Assembly: GCA_964036295.1 (NCBI GenBank)
Contig: OZ038462.1
Span: 36,865,680-36,929,679 of the forward strand
DNA: 64,000 nt
Direction: 5' to 3'
From: Plumapathes pennacea
Lineage: Eukaryota > Cnidaria > Anthozoa > Antipatharia > Myriopathidae
Below are positions 10,801 through 21,660 of this stretch, piece by piece (position 1 is the stretch's first letter; the number at the start of each line of letters is the position of its first letter). A program made the translations under genes and the position numbers. The notes beneath the pieces are model-generated. The model worked only from the letters and a program-made list of their open reading frames with translations. It ran no database searches and had not been told where the DNA came from.

Positions 10801-12105
10801 ACTTTTCGACGATCTCCTCACACAGTTCCGGCGAGTAATCCTCAGCTAGTTGGCGAGCAACGAGCAGAACATGGCGCGCGTCGCTGTGCTTTCTGGAGTT
10901 CATTAAAGCAGCTGCGACATCCTTCAAATGGCGGGCTTCGTTCTGCATTAGGCATAAAGTTGATGCGGAGGAGAAACATGGATACATGTGTCATGTCGGA
11001 TAGTTCAACTCTATCAGCAACAGATCCGATCTACCCACATTTTCGAAATCCTTACCTTAATGAATTCAGCTTGTCCAGTTTGGGACCTCAGTGCTCGGAT
11101 ATCTTCCTGTGCCTTATCGTCAACCCCTGCAATTTGCCGAACTATTGCTCTTTGCGACAAGATCTCAGGTGATTCGATTGAGTTTTCGTAGGTTGCGACA
11201 CACAGCTCCTTGATCATTCCAAAGTAGTACCAGCGAAACGAATTTTCTTCTATCCATAGCAGCCAAGTTTGTAACTGTACCCAAAGTAATGGTATACATT
11301 TTTAAATACGAATGGTATGAACCCAGGAGTGCAAACAGTATGTTGGTTTTGATCGTCAGGGTAAAGATGTTTTCTAAACTTACATGTAAACTAAAGTAAA
11401 AAAAATTCAGTAGTTTTCAATACCAATGACCACGAGGTACTAAATATTAAATTATTCATCCTGAAAACATGCATCGACCTGTAAAATGTCATGGTTTGCG
11501 AGCTCCTATAGCAAGTAAGCAAAGCTATAAAGACTGTCTGAGTAAATGTTTTATATTATTGGATCGAACTTACATCTGAAAGTGTGTAAAACCAATGAAT
11601 CCACAAAAATTTCTTCAGCGAAGAAACTATCCTCTGACATTTGCGATCTTATATAAGTGAGGTCTCTTATTAGCGGCGGTGTGTGTTTTGTATTCTACAG
11701 TTCAAGATCGTGCATCATTTGTTTTTCTTGTAAAACGGTTGTACGATTGGTAGAAACTTCGGAGTTTTAAGTAAATACGATCCCCCAATCTTTCATTTAA
11801 CAGAAGACGTATTGGACACACACCTATGTTATAACAGGGTTTTCTGTATTCCGTTTAAAACTTACCTTGTCAAAATCTGGATGCTTTGCTTGAATTAGAG
11901 GCAGCTCATCATGCCCATTTAGGGAAATCACTTTGATCAACCAATAAGAAACGCAATAAAAGAGAACAAGTTCTACTAGGCTCACTGCTGCTTGGCAGGT
12001 CCACGGAACAGCCCAATACAGAAACATGACATCCGTGGCCACAAATGTTTTCAAGTTCTCCTTTGGGTAGTATAATGAAAACGCAACTTGTTTAGAATAA
12101 GGCAT
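199..12105 (-). CDS. GENE L: TRANK1-like TPR gene with membrane-spanning N-terminus (partial, 15 exons)
   Basis: Predicted exons in coding order: 12105-11866, 11274-11056, 10942-10709, 9906-9769, 9381-9250, 8913-8782, 7914-7699, 5068-4880, 4785-4573, 4072-3815, 3539-3309, 1843-1676, 1157-921, 737-501, 256-199. All are phase 0-0 except the last (58 nt, phase 0-1), giving 967 codons plus one base before the window ends. The last six exons are collinear, with the same phases and clear protein similarity, to six GENE R exons; in R the next exon carries ankyrin and helicase. The helicase part of L is therefore probably just outside the left edge. The start ATG at 12105 has A at -3. Joining of the first six exons to the TPR part rests on phase, strand and order, not on transcripts, and a missed exon between 8782 and 7914 is possible. 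Related to TRANK1 (TPR and ankyrin repeat-containing protein 1), whose molecular function is poorly known. Confidence 0.75.
2008..3167 (+). mobile_element. Inverted-repeat DNA transposon with 9-bp target duplication (Mutator-like candidate)
   Basis: The two ends form near-identical inverted repeats of about 75-80 bp, starting CAACCTCGTTCCCA at 2008 and ending TGGGAACGAGGTTG at 3167. Both are flanked by the same 9 bases, CTACCTACT (1999-2007 and 3168-3176). A 9-bp target duplication is typical of Mutator-like elements. The 1.16-kb interior has no long open frame, so it is non-autonomous. It lies in the GENE L intron between the exons at 3309 and 1843. A further copy of the terminal motif occurs near 62266-62285. 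Confidence 0.75.
3309..5068 (-). CDS. GENE L exons 8-11: TPR exons
   Basis: Exons 5068-4880 (63 codons, starts EKNAKKWIQRGIQLLEDKEE), 4785-4573 (71 codons), 4072-3815 (86 codons) and 3539-3309 (77 codons). The W-x2-RG opening is the signature of TRANK1-type TPR exons in all three genes here. The third exon contains GRGAARYLQ, shared exactly with the GENE R exon at 60162-59935. The fourth (EVAKTWKAKADDEKDSS, then YLLSLECDDESD) matches the R exon at 58734-58513 along its whole length. Exons 8 and 9 have no counterpart in R, so L has two additional TPR exons here or R has lost them. The 4072-3815 exon uses a weaker donor (TTG|GTAATT). Confidence 0.75.
6155..6765 (+). repeat. Direct tandem duplication of an approximately 310-bp unit
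   Basis: The block from about 6155 to 6466 is repeated at about 6467-6765. Both copies share CTTCTAAGGGCTTGTG, the CACCGCATGTCA motif, the ACTCCAAGTTCCGATTGC stretch and a final TGTTCGCTTTCCACTGACTA. The first copy has a longer A-rich tract near 6230-6260. The final motif also appears near 20595-20615, so the unit belongs to a dispersed family. It lies in the 2.6-kb GENE L intron between the transmembrane exon and the next TPR exon. Confidence 0.85.
6767..7040 (-). pseudogene. Relic of an arginine-rich repeat ORF of probable transposon origin
   Basis: Read on the minus strand, one frame gives a strongly basic, repetitive peptide containing TERSREARLQKRREQARARR, broken by an in-frame stop at 6944-6942, then continuing with RQIRLEKRRQ and ETAPQRDQRLKANRELQ. 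The recurring E-x2-RExRLxxRRE pattern resembles the N-terminal basic repeats of some invertebrate Helitron/PIF1-like proteins; that likeness is from memory and not certain. The frame runs directly into the 310-bp tandem repeat family next to it, so both may be pieces of one mobile element. It is not part of GENE L. Confidence 0.3.
7350..7535 (+). repeat. Dispersed G-run repeat, copy 1
   Basis: Begins with a long G tract, then CCCATATAAAAG, GCTCGTCGTAC, two TTAGG-type motifs and GGTACCGTTTAGGGGTCGGG, followed by GTCAGTCGAATGA. The same order of motifs occurs at about 12703-12865. The G tract could form a quadruplex. No coding potential. Confidence 0.7.
7699..7914 (-). CDS. GENE L exon 7: two-helix transmembrane exon
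   Basis: Seventy-two codons beginning KQRSVKELVAISLLLVYTIY and ending MDPSKRN before GTAAGT. Two hydrophobic spans are visible: residues about 7-21, and about 30-52 (AIFVIAPFTTIVAVLWLVQMW). The loop between them contains two cysteines (CGSTWC). A basic, proline-containing stretch follows, then the TPR exons. GENE R has a two-helix exon in the same place directly before its TPR exons (60486-60314), so a hydrophobic hairpin ahead of the solenoid appears to be shared by both minus-strand genes. Confidence 0.6.
8782..9906 (-). CDS. GENE L exons 4-6: three tandem homologous exons of 44-46 codons
   Basis: Three consecutive exons (9906-9769, 9381-9250, 8913-8782; 46, 44 and 44 codons) encode copies of the same amphipathic/hydrophobic module. 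All are phase 0-0 with CAG acceptors and GTATAT, GTACAA and GTATGT donors. Each begins with an aliphatic helix (VFRVLKLIMAV, IFMALQLIIYV, VFLAFTLILST), then a shared (L/F)PQS core followed by (V/R)xLF, and ends in a Trp-Leu-rich tail (WTFLQ, WNLLK, WTLLR). The exons recur about every 470-525 bp, so the locus grew by tandem duplication of an exon with flanking intron. All three frames are open, which argues for coding selection. The module is not a family I recognise; it could be a membrane-embedded or membrane-surface helix pair. Confidence 0.6.
10252..10506 (+). repeat. Short foldback element with palindromic TTTACACA array
   Basis: Bounded by inverted ACACTGGAAAAT-type ends (10252 onward and back from 10506). 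The interior is almost entirely degenerate TGTAAA/TTTACA motifs that can pair with one another. It is a small relative of the 1.2-kb element at 56513-57710. Confidence 0.65.
10709..11274 (-). CDS. GENE L exons 2-3: helical TPR-like exons
   Basis: Exon 2 (11274-11056, 73 codons) contains WIEENSFRWYYFGMIKELC and ends QAEFIK before GTAAGG. Exon 3 (10942-10709, 78 codons) begins NEARHLKDVAAALMNSRKHS and ends SEDTKK before GTTAGT. Both are phase 0-0, have the alternating helical pattern of TPR-type alpha-solenoids, and are close in size to the canonical 77-80 codon TPR exons further along this gene. Exon 3 has the typical layout of small residues in helix A followed by an LxxxARxL-type helix B. 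No catalytic motif is visible. The acceptor of exon 2 has a weak pyrimidine tract, so its 5' border is the least certain of the two. Confidence 0.55.
11866..12105 (-). CDS. GENE L exon 1: N-terminal hydrophobic exon
   Basis: Eighty codons starting MPYSKQVAFSLYYPKENLK. A long hydrophobic stretch follows (residues about 27-60, containing FLYWAVPWTCQAAVSLVELVLFYCVSYW), enough for one or two membrane helices, then an acidic tail ending DFDK. The donor after DFDK is GTAAGT, read on the minus strand at 11865-11860. There is no clear signal-peptide cleavage pattern, so a signal anchor is more likely. Whether this is really the first coding exon is uncertain: the frame stays open upstream of the ATG to about 12144 without a methionine. 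Confidence 0.55.
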
Positions 12106-12702
12106 CTTTTTAACACGAGACGGCCGGAATCCTAGTCGACCCAAGTGAACCCAAGTTTGCTACAAATCAGAACTTGCATTCAGAGTTCCGATGGGGAGCC
12201 AATTCGCAAGTCGACCTATTGTACGTTGCAAGAAGACAATTTAAGTGCTGTAACAAAAGCTAATGCAATAATCACCTTGCGTTCACTTGGCTCGAAATGG
12301 GTTTAGTGACCAAATGGTGAAAAGCTTGGGTTGACTTGGGTGAAATTTTGTGCTCGACCAAAGTCAACCCATGCAAGTCTGCGACGCCCTAAGTGACTTG
12401 GGTCATCGACTTGAGAGTGCATTTGGTCAAGGCTTCACAAGTGAAATAAACCATGAGATTATTCTGTGAAAGAAATAGATAAAATAAATAACGGCACTAT
12501 TTTAGTATTGAATATCAATTATCTAACGACGTTTACACAAATAAGTTAGTAAATACGTGGTAGTTGTAAGGTATGGATCGGTTTCAAATTACTTATTTTG
12601 AAGCTTTTATTTAATGGTTTTTGAATGTTTGTCTATGGAGTTACACTGTTTAAGGCTTTGAGGTGCCATTATCATAGTTTGCCGAAGACGAGTTGCGTAT
12701 CG

Positions 12703-12865
12703 AGGGGTGGGGGGGGGGGAGGGGGACTCCCATATAAAAAAGAACGGCTCGTCGTACCTCTTAGGCGTCACAATAACAGGGTTTTGGTACCTCTTAGGGT
12801 GCTCAAAATTAAACGCTGATTTGTTACGCGGTACCGTTTAGGGGTCGGGTGTCAGTCGAATGAAA
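12703..12865 (+). repeat. Dispersed G-run repeat, copy 2
   Basis: Same orientation and motif order as the copy at 7350-7535: G tract, CCCATATAAAA, CTCGTCGTAC, then the GGTACCGTTTAGGGGTCGGG block. Downstream, 12980-13050 carries further fragments of the same phrase (TTTTTAGGGGTCAAAATAAG and CCTCTTAGGGGTGAAAAC), suggesting an internally repetitive element. Confidence 0.7.
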
Positions 12866-13059
12866 GCGTTTTGTTTGAAAACAGCAGGGGATAAAGTGCT
12901 TCATGATATTATTTTTATAGCAATTTTAATTGCTTTAAAAAGGCATCGAAACTTTTGATTCTTGGTATGCTTTTATTGGTACTTTTTAGGGGTCAAAATA
13001 AGCTCGAGCCACGCCGGAGTACCTCTTAGGGGTGAAAACAAAAATTCCCGACGAGTATC

Positions 13060-16000
13060 TCCGTCATCTTTAAAGTAAGCTTCGATTTTCTATGGTCCAT
13101 GTCAATCATCACCAAGTCATCAATACCTCACATCTTTCACACACACATATGTTTATCCTTCTGAAAATGAAAGATCTGACACGGTACTTAAATTTTCATT
13201 GAGCACAGTCGGGCTGAAAGAGGAACTAATTTATACTCATAAGTCGGCAGCATATCTGCATTTGATCAATTTTGATAATCTTGGTCATTCAAGTGTAACA
13301 TCTCGGATATTTGGCTTGCATTTAAGATAAATACCTGTTAGTCTCCTGTCATTCTTGGCCTTGATAACCAGTCCATCTAAAGTGTATAGTTTATTCTCGC
13401 ATGATCGGGCTCTAAAAGCCGGAATCGCCTCTTTCAGGGTATGATTTTTGAGGCAATGCGTTTGATGAATGTAAATATAGCTAACGTCGTCGTCAGCAAC
13501 TATAGAATTTTATGCGCTTGTTTCCCCGATTCTCTGGTTCAAGCTCTTGCCTCCTTCCGTAATACCGTCTGAATTTTTGTACCTGAACTGAGTCTGAGAC
13601 AAAACTAATATGGCGACAATCTCGCTGTGCGGACTACAGAATAAAACCTTGGACTGATAACCGTTTAAAATAAGCATTATAATAATGAACGCTTAGTTTC
13701 CATACAATGAGGTACGATTTCTTGACATCTATATTAAGTTTACATGTGTGTATACTTACGCGATAATGACGGTGTCTTAGTTAACTTTACAATCCTGTCC
13801 TCAAAGTTCTCCATGCACAGATCTCGATACTGTGTACTTAGCTTGTCAGCAGTTCCATGCGTTCATGTACATAATGTAGCCAGCCACCAGCCATTTCAAA
13901 AGCAAACAAATGTTCGTGTGGGCCTATTTTCTTTGAAAGCTGCCTTCGAGATTTTATGATTTGAAATGCAAATTAGCACTGCGAGTTCTGCTGGTTAATA
14001 GCCACGGAAGTAACACCAGCCAGATGTAATCTTGTCACGCACAACTGGAAAGTTTAAAAGTTTCAACTCCTTCAAGTTTCTTTATTTCACACTGTTTGCC
14101 TATTTATATCGAATTTAATAAATTTTGTCATAAGTTTGAAGGTTCTACGAGTAAAGTATTTGTGTTTTTAAGTAGTAGTAGGTTGCTCTATGAAGTATCT
14201 GTGTGCGGGGACCAAAGTAGCTATGGCTAAAGCGTTTGAGCTGGTCTCTGTATTACTCAAGCTCAAGATGTTGTTGCAAAAGGTGAATACATAGCCCAGT
14301 TGTCGAAGCACGATAACCGCAACTCTGGAGTAGTCTAAAATTGTCTTAACCCATTACGTCGCTGGAGAGCCGCGTGAGATTGATCTTAAATCTTCTTTTT
14401 TCTTCTGAACTTCAAAATGTCTGCATATTTTATTTTTTCTGTTCTTTCTGTTAGTGATGCTTAAAAATGATTGACGTGACTACTCTTGGGTCACGTCACC
14501 TAATTGTTGCAAAAAGCCGTTATCGGGGCATGAACACTGATTGAGTGATCCCGACTCTCGCATCCAGGCGACCCTCTGTCCGCACCTTCAAAGAATGCTC
14601 GAAGATTCTTAGGTACCAGCTAGCGGTTGCTTCGTCATTCAGGACTGCGGCTTCCTTATTCGGTACATGTATATGCATGTTCGCGTGATGTACCATATTT
14701 GGAGGTGTTGAAAATTTTCTGTTATTCCAATCTCGTGCCCAGACCCTCCTCTGTACGAGATGTGCTGCAAAAAGATTGCTATCCTTCATACTGTGCAATG
14801 AATTTTCTTCTCGACAGCGATTTGTAGACAGGCTATCCGTGATGACTAAGGCCAGCTCTCATTCGGGAACCATAATCATGGTTTGAATTCATCGGACAGG
14901 AAGCCCTTTTGGCTAGCGGTAAGTCTCAATATCTGTTGCTCTACAATAATTTAGTCTAACAATTTGTTATTATAAGTTTAAATTGGTTCAGTGTATTAAT
15001 CCATCGAATAAACGTGTGGTTTACATACAAACAGTGATTTAATGGAAACGAATATCCCAAGTTGTATCTCGACTAGATAGTGCTACTTCTGCCTTATTTG
15101 AAACAGCTGTGGCGAAGCAACATCTCTTATCAAACTAGTTGTTGTCAAATGTCTTAATATTTTGACGTAATCAGTGCTAATAATCGTATCTCCTTCGATT
15201 GAGGGCATACGTACCCGATACCTACTTTCCTTCTGCGATACATTCATGCGCTTCACGGTACCGATATTAAAAGTGTCGTTTGCGAGAAACCCGGTGAGTG
15301 ACATTTTGCACTATTTTTAATAACAGTGACCACTCAGATTACAAGAAAAAACTAGAGCAGCGACTCGTTCGCATTACTGTACTCGTCGATGATGTTTTTA
15401 TGCTTAATCTTGGGCATGACAGTTTGCCTGCTTCGTTGACGACGAAATACATAGAAGGCTAGACGAACCTACCGCCCCAGTCGACAAGAAACAGTCATGT
15501 TTAACAAGACATAACATGTTTCTACAAGTTGCTTTATAACTGCAAATTAAAAGCGGGTCACTCAGTTGAGTATATAAATTTTACCACATGATACAAGTCA
15601 TGAAACAAGCAACAGTATGATTCTATCAGTTTTCAAACGCAGTTTTGAGAATAATGTGTGTTTACTTGGGTACGAGATGTAACCGTAATTTACTGCTTAT
15701 TTGCTCCAAATAAATGATATGTTGCAATCGTTTGAAATAAGAGAAATCATTATGTAAGTTACCGAGACTATCTAGTTAGTCTTTGTAGCCACTCTTCCCT
15801 GGCTTCCGCATAATACAATATCTTTCCTGTAGAATCTATTCCGGGAAATTTATAATTACCGAGAAAGACCATTGTCGTTGACCCGCGTATATACTACTTT
15901 AACTTGGAACTTCAAGTACAACTTTAATAGCCGCTGGTTTGATGTTGTATCACTAAAAACGTTCTATTTCTTATTATGAGTTTCTTAGGCATGTTATTGT

Positions 16001-16100
16001 TTACACGAAACCAACTGCGGGTTGAAATTTGAAATTTAAATTTAAAAATATTGTATATTTGAATTATTCAAGACTTATGGTGCAGCATGCATGTGGTCAC
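13060..16100. other. Gene-free stretch
   Basis: AT-rich sequence between GENE L and GENE P. Only short, unrelated open frames occur (for example 15304-15083 on the minus strand, 73 codons, with no recognisable motif or partner exon). I see no convincing exon, RNA gene or intact mobile element here. Confidence 0.6.
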
Positions 16101-16115
16101 ACTCGTAACTTTAAA

Positions 16116-16320
16116 CGCAGGGGGCGCACTATAAAAAGGCTACACGGAGATTCAAGAAAGATTTTGATCAGGCTTCCATTTATTAAACCGTTTATTTAAT
16201 TGACAGTTCTGTTCGTGCTGAAAAAAGCGAGAGGTTCTTGTTTGCTTTTTTTATTCCGCCATTGTATTTAATATAAAAAAATCTCCCCGTGAGGGGTTCC
16301 CTTTTATAGCGTGCCTCCGC
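16116..16320 (+). repeat. Small inverted-repeat (MITE-like) element
   Basis: Imperfect inverted ends of roughly 24 bp: a GCAGGGGGCGCACTATAAAA-type left end and, on the right, its complement around CCCTTTTATAGCGTGCCTCC. The interior is AT-rich and non-coding. A related GCGCGCTATAAAAGGC motif occurs at about 2482. No target duplication was resolved. Confidence 0.4.
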
Positions 16321-17169
16321 AACTTGCATTTATTTTCAACCTTCAGTCAACAATCCGGACAAGTGAAAACAGATCAAATTCGCGTTGGGTCTTTAGTCCG
16401 TGACGATCACAGAGGCATTCTAGATGCACACTTTAAGGTGACGATGTTCAATACGCGTCTCAACTTGTGGCCGCAATTTGAAATTTGAAGAGTGATAATG
16501 ACGTGTTCATTTCATTTCAGTTCATTTCGTGTCCATTATTCCTGCTTTCATTTTTGCAGTCCATAAAGCTGTGTTACACTGGTTGATTTGCAACGCCGAT
16601 TTGCTCCAAATCCACGTAACGGTGTTGCAAGTTTTTGAATCGCTTTCAAAAACTTGCAACGCTTTGCAGCACAGTGTTTACAGCACAGCTACTGCTGGCG
16701 GCGCCACAATTACAAAACAGTGTCCGACAAACATTGTATCTTCTCAGATCCGTTCACGGTGACTGTTCACATTCTTTGGCCGATCACTTTGCTTTCCTTC
16801 CACGTTAAACCATCCGATTTTTTAGAGAAAGAGCTAATCTGCCGTTTACGATGCCACAAACACCGGCAATACAGGTCGAATCTTCTTCTCCAACTGTTTT
16901 CTTGGCTTGTAAACTGAAAGTTTTCCCTGTGAAATGGATTTATCTCCTTTACAAATTCTTGTTCCACCGCTTTGGTTCAGCACAGACTTAGCCGACACCT
17001 TTTACCAAAACCAAAGAGCTGCACAACCTCGTGTGTGAAACTTTTGACAAACAAATTTAACTGTGACGTAGCGGTCCATCTGCCCGGTCCGTCTGCCTGG
17101 TCCGTACAAGAAAATATGGACCGCTAACGAGCCAATCAGAATGCTCCATTTCCATCATGGACTGGTGAG

Positions 17170-17351
17170 CCATATAATAAATAGATCTTATTAACCGAGC
17201 GCGCGGTCCGTACAATGGACCAAGTTTTTTTCGTCGCCTTATGGCCAGAGCGCGCTTCGCGCTCGGGCCATAAGGCGACGAAAAAAACGAGGATCCATAA
17301 CTTACGGTACGGACCAAGCAAACGAGGTTAATAAGATATTTATTATATGGC
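17170..17351 (+). repeat. Foldback element with perfect central hairpin
   Basis: The outer arms pair (CCATATAATAAATA at 17170 against TATTTATTATATGG ending 17351, with TTATTAACC/GGTTAATAA inside). The centre is a near-perfect hairpin, with TTCGTCGCCTTATGGCC facing GGCCATAAGGCGACGAA over a GC-rich loop (17231-17282). Between them lie inverted GGTCCGTAC motifs. The GGTCCGTAC motif recurs at 17080-17110 and 20905-20990, so it is a local repeat family. No coding potential. Confidence 0.75.
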
Positions 17352-17606
17352 TTTAGATTATTCGACAAACACAAAACAAGGCCCCAACGAGTACTCGTCT
17401 CGTTCATTCAACAACATCAATTGCGATCAGGCATGAATTACGCACGTTTGTTTTCACAACAAATTTAGTTAACAGCTTACAATTCTACCGATTTGAAAAT
17501 CTTGAAAGAAAATGAGCGTCTGTCGAACCAACTGCCTAGATAAATACTAATTTGTTCTGAGCTGAATGAAATGGCCCATAGCGTGTGTCAAACAACGACA
17601 CTGCAG

Positions 17607-18400
17607 CACAGGCGGCCCAAGCTAGCTTGGGAGGTCCGGTGGTTGCGTGAAGGGCCAAGATTATAAGGAAATGTATGGGGATTTTGACGATGGCGATAAA
17701 TCATAGGATTTGCTAATAAAACACGAAATAAACGCATTCCACCTGTTAGTTGTTGTCTCCTGTGTCCCTTGTGTAAATTTAGAGCCGCTACGGCCAGTAT
17801 TAGTGGTCGAAATTCCCGGCGGTGTTTCTCCCTCCAAAAGAGAGAGAAGGCTGGAAACTCCGTTGGCCAGTCGTCGTTAGACAAGCGCCGATAAATGCCG
17901 CCAAAATCTTCCAACGTCGAAAATTTCTCCACCACGCCATTCCTCGATAAATTGCACTCCGGCACATTGGTGTTTCGGCAAAATCGCGCTATCTTCAAGC
18001 CCGCAAAACAACGATATTTGTCATCAAACTGCCATGAAATTAGATGCTCCCATGCTTGACTCCGATAAGGTGGCAACATTCCGAAACAACCCAACCGTTG
18101 CTCTGAAAGCGACATTCCCATTGGTCAATGACAACAAAGGCAATTTGAACAGTTGGCGACAAAACGCACTCTGTCTGGAGTGGTGTAAAGAATACGACTC
18201 TGCTCACCCTCTCCCGGCGCGTCGGTTTTTTTTGACAGCCTTTGCATTCACGCACCAATCAATGACAACGATAGGGTTTCAAAAAAACCGACGCAAATCC
18301 TATGATTTATCGCCCATCGTCAAAATCCCCATACATTTCCTTATAATCTTGGCCCTTCACGCAACCACCGGACCCCCCAAGCTAGCTTGGGCCGCCTGTG
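17607..18400 (+). mobile_element. 794-bp TIR element with 7-bp target duplication
   Basis: Terminal inverted repeats of about 107 bp are almost identical: left end CACAGGCGGCCCAAGCTAGC, right end its complement ending CCGCCTGTG at 18400. Both ends are flanked by ACTGCAG (17600-17606 and 18401-18407). Each TIR carries a subterminal palindrome, CCCAAGCTAGCTTGGG, a possible transposase-binding site. A 177-codon minus-strand open frame covers most of the element, but it includes TIR sequence and shows no transposase motif, so it is probably chance. The near-identity of the arms implies recent activity. The superfamily is unresolved; a 7-8 bp duplication does not settle it. Confidence 0.8.
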
Positions 18401-18407
18401 ACTGCAG

Positions 18408-20890
18408 TAAACTTTATTCGGTGAACGACTCGAACTCGCCCTTGCTCGCTCACTAAAGATTTAAAATCAAAGTTGCGTGGCCGCTGTAAGGTCGCCCATA
18501 TATGTTATACTGTCTGATCGGGATTAATTTTTTGCTCCAAAGTAAGAGAAATTTGTTTGCGCGAAATCTGAGCAATCTGGTACCCAGACCCTCCAATCAC
18601 GAAACTCGAAGGCTGGGAGGACGTTTTAAGAATTGGATAGCTAGTTGAACCCGTCAAGGGTAATCTAGTTTTAAATAGATCTCTGTAGCGCAAAGACGAC
18701 CGGGAAAAGTACCAACGGCCAGAAATGGCGAGCTTTCTAGAACTATGAAGTTGCAGGGACCCAGTTGATTTGGCGTTGCCAGAGAGCTCGCGCCATGAGT
18801 TGCGTGGAGACCAGAATGTACTAAAATGGACAGAAGGGACAAGAGCGGAACTTTCAAGAGAGACTTTTGTTTCTCACCAGAAAAATATCACACAGTATAG
18901 AGAACTTGGCTTTTGACACCTTGCTCCAATGAAACCTGACTAAACTAGAAATTATCATTACAACACTCATACACTTGCTTCTTGAAGGTTGAGCGTCTCT
19001 GCATTTTGAGCTTAGGAGCAAAAGCATCAGTCGGCAAGAAAAGCTTAGTAATGCGTGACATATCTTTTTATGCACAATCGATATTGGCCGTTTGACTTCG
19101 AACATTTATTTCTAATCAGAGGCCACCATTAATCCAGCCTTCGCTTCAATACTTATCTATTCCTTTTATTAACTGAATGCGTTTCTTCTCTCAGGCTTTA
19201 GAGTATTCGTGCTCTGTAACAAATGTAAAACTGAAAGCCCGCGGGACTGAAAGCGAGGAATGAATGAAACACGATACCTGTTTACAATATTTTGCGGTTT
19301 TGTTCACAGTGTGTTCAGTCCATTTGTGACTGCAAACTCAATGCTCAGGACTATTTCGGTGTATTGTTCATTTCTAGTACACATTGACCATTGCGAAACA
19401 AAAGCTACATGATCGAATGGAAGAAACATTTCAGCAGGCAATGTATGATAAGCAGAAACATTTTGCTGGGCAACAAATGTCATGTAACACTGTAAAGCAT
19501 AAATCGCTATTGTTTTACGGCTAAAGCTCATCGTAGCTTTGGTTTCCGTTTTCGGCCTGTTATCTTTCCCAGAAGTATTTCGTGTCGCCACAGAAAGTTT
19601 CGTCGGGACTAAATAATTAGCGGCGACAGAGTTATTTGCAATCGCGTAGCGGTATCCATCAAATATCAAATCCACGAAATTTCCGCGGTGAACTTAAGAA
19701 CGCAAGCCAAAACCAGTTTATCCGTACATGTTCCACAGAACCAAACGGTGTTGAGTTTCGAGCATAGCCTCGCTGTGTCAACGTCGATATGCGTTACAGC
19801 TGTAGAAGCACCCTCGTTACAAAAGAGCGGCACAATGGCTGCATTTCATGATCACGGCATAATAGCCATGCAGTTTCATTATCTTCGTTCGACCGAACAT
19901 TCTCGCTCAATTTCGGTATGCTTCGTCTTCACAGTACAGTGAGTGCCCTACCACTGTAGGAACACTCAGGCTCAATGGTCAAACGACAAGCTTCAAATGC
20001 TTGACAACCATGATAAATAAATCAGAAGAAACTACCTTCGACAAGTTAACCCGTTCGTCACGCCCAAATTTGGAATGCCCAAATTTGGATAGAACACAAA
20101 AGAACACATCTTTATATGGATTTCCATTGTGGACGCAGAGTGAATGGGGGACAACTCAATCCCATAAAGGTCGCCTCTCCACTTCGTGGAGTGGGCGACC
20201 TTAAAAACTGCAGTCTTATCTCTTTCCAGAAGAAACTGCTTTGTAACTCAGAGTATTTTTTATTCTTTTGAATAAGTTTCTTACACGTACAATAATGTAG
20301 AAGGCAAAATGGCACTAAAAGAAAATCACTTCATCACAAACTGCGACCGACACATCGTTGAAAGTTATATTATTCAAAACTCACCGCTTAATTTTCCTGC
20401 CTCCTCGTGGAGCGTTTAGGTTTCTTCCAGCAAAATAAACGTCCTCAAATCACCACGGCATTTTTGTCCTAGTCAGTGATTTCGAAATACAGAGTTCTCG
20501 TGCATTGTGAAAATTTACAGTCTTCACAGTGCGCCATGACGAGCAAACATGTCTGCAAAACTTGATTCTTGCACGGTTTTAGTCATAACTGTTCACGGTG
20601 ATTGTTCGCTTTCCACTTTCTTCCTGGCAAGTGTGCAAATTTTAACACAGAGGTGAAACAACCCTCCATACTCTGCAGCGCTTGTTGTCAATGACGGCTG
20701 AGGTAGCAAGATATTTTTTTCTCGGATGTTTTCCTTCTTCGTAACGGTCATTTTCCAAGATTGTAAGCTTTCCCCGATCATCATAACTTAACAGTGAGTA
20801 TCCGGGACGTTTAAACTTCCCATTGTACATCTGGGCCTTTTATGACAAACGTTTAGCAACTTTTCGAGTAATCATTTGCGATCCACATGT
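18408..20890. other. Gene-free stretch
   Basis: No supported exon. Two points only: a short hairpin at about 20166-20203 (AAGGTCGCC facing GGCGACCTT across a CTCCACTTCGTGGAG core), and near 20595-20615 a copy of the TGTTCGCTTTCCACT motif that ends the 6.2-6.7 kb tandem repeats. The open frames here have no partner exons or motifs. Confidence 0.6.
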
Positions 20891-20897
20891 GCAAACT

Positions 20898-21060
20898 GAT
20901 TTTGCGGTCCGTACAGTAAGTTATGGACCGGTAAAATTGACCAATCAGAACGTGCGTAAAATCAATTTGCGGTCCGTACAGGAAAGTATGGACCGGTAAA
21001 TTAACCAATCGTAGCGTGCGTAGTATCAGTGCCATATAATAAAGCTCCTTATACAACCGC
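20898..21060 (+). repeat. Tandem GGTCCGTAC repeat pair
   Basis: Two direct copies of a unit of about 70 bp (near 20898-20966 and 20967-21030). Each contains GCGGTCCGTACAG, ATGGACCGGTAAA and an ACCAATC motif, and each is itself weakly palindromic. The following CCATATAATAAAG matches the arm of the foldback element at 17170. Confidence 0.7.
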
Positions 21061-21660
21061 GTGCGCCATAATCCTCTTTCACAACGAACCTCCTTCGGTC
21101 ACGTGATTCACTACGTCACAATTTCGTTTCACAAAGTCTCAATACTCTGTTTCACAAAATTACTTTATTCCATTATTCCAGGGAACTGGGGTCATTGTCT
21201 ATGATTATTCCAAAGAAAATGTGATTCGTTATTCCCGAAAGACCAAGGCCATGATTCCATTATTCCTCTGCAAGAAAAAATCGTTATTCTTATTCCACAA
21301 TTCCTCTTCAGCTTCCGAATTTGAAAAATCGCATTCCTTCGATTCACTGAAAGTTACCAACAAATTTTAAAAAGTCTCACTGACAAATACTTTTACGAAT
21401 ATTTACACAGAAAGTGTTTTTTTTCCCAAAGAATAATGCTAAGTACGAAATTGGACGAAACTTTGGAAATTACGCCCCTTTCAAACATGTATTCTCCAAA
21501 AAAATTCCAACTTATTTCTCTGCCGAGGACAAGGTCCAGCTGCAGTGTTTTGGGGGCGAATTAAGATGTGCCGTAGCTCTATTTTGCTAAAGTAACTTGA
21601 TTGCAACAAACAGAGAAGGCTATCACAGCTATTTCCCTTTTTTTTTTTCAGGCCCTTACC

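Noticed and set aside
17588-18121. 177-codon open frame on the minus strand inside the TIR element
   Set aside because: It runs through the inverted-repeat arm, has no transposase signature and no helical or domain pattern; most likely chance openness in a short GC-richer segment.
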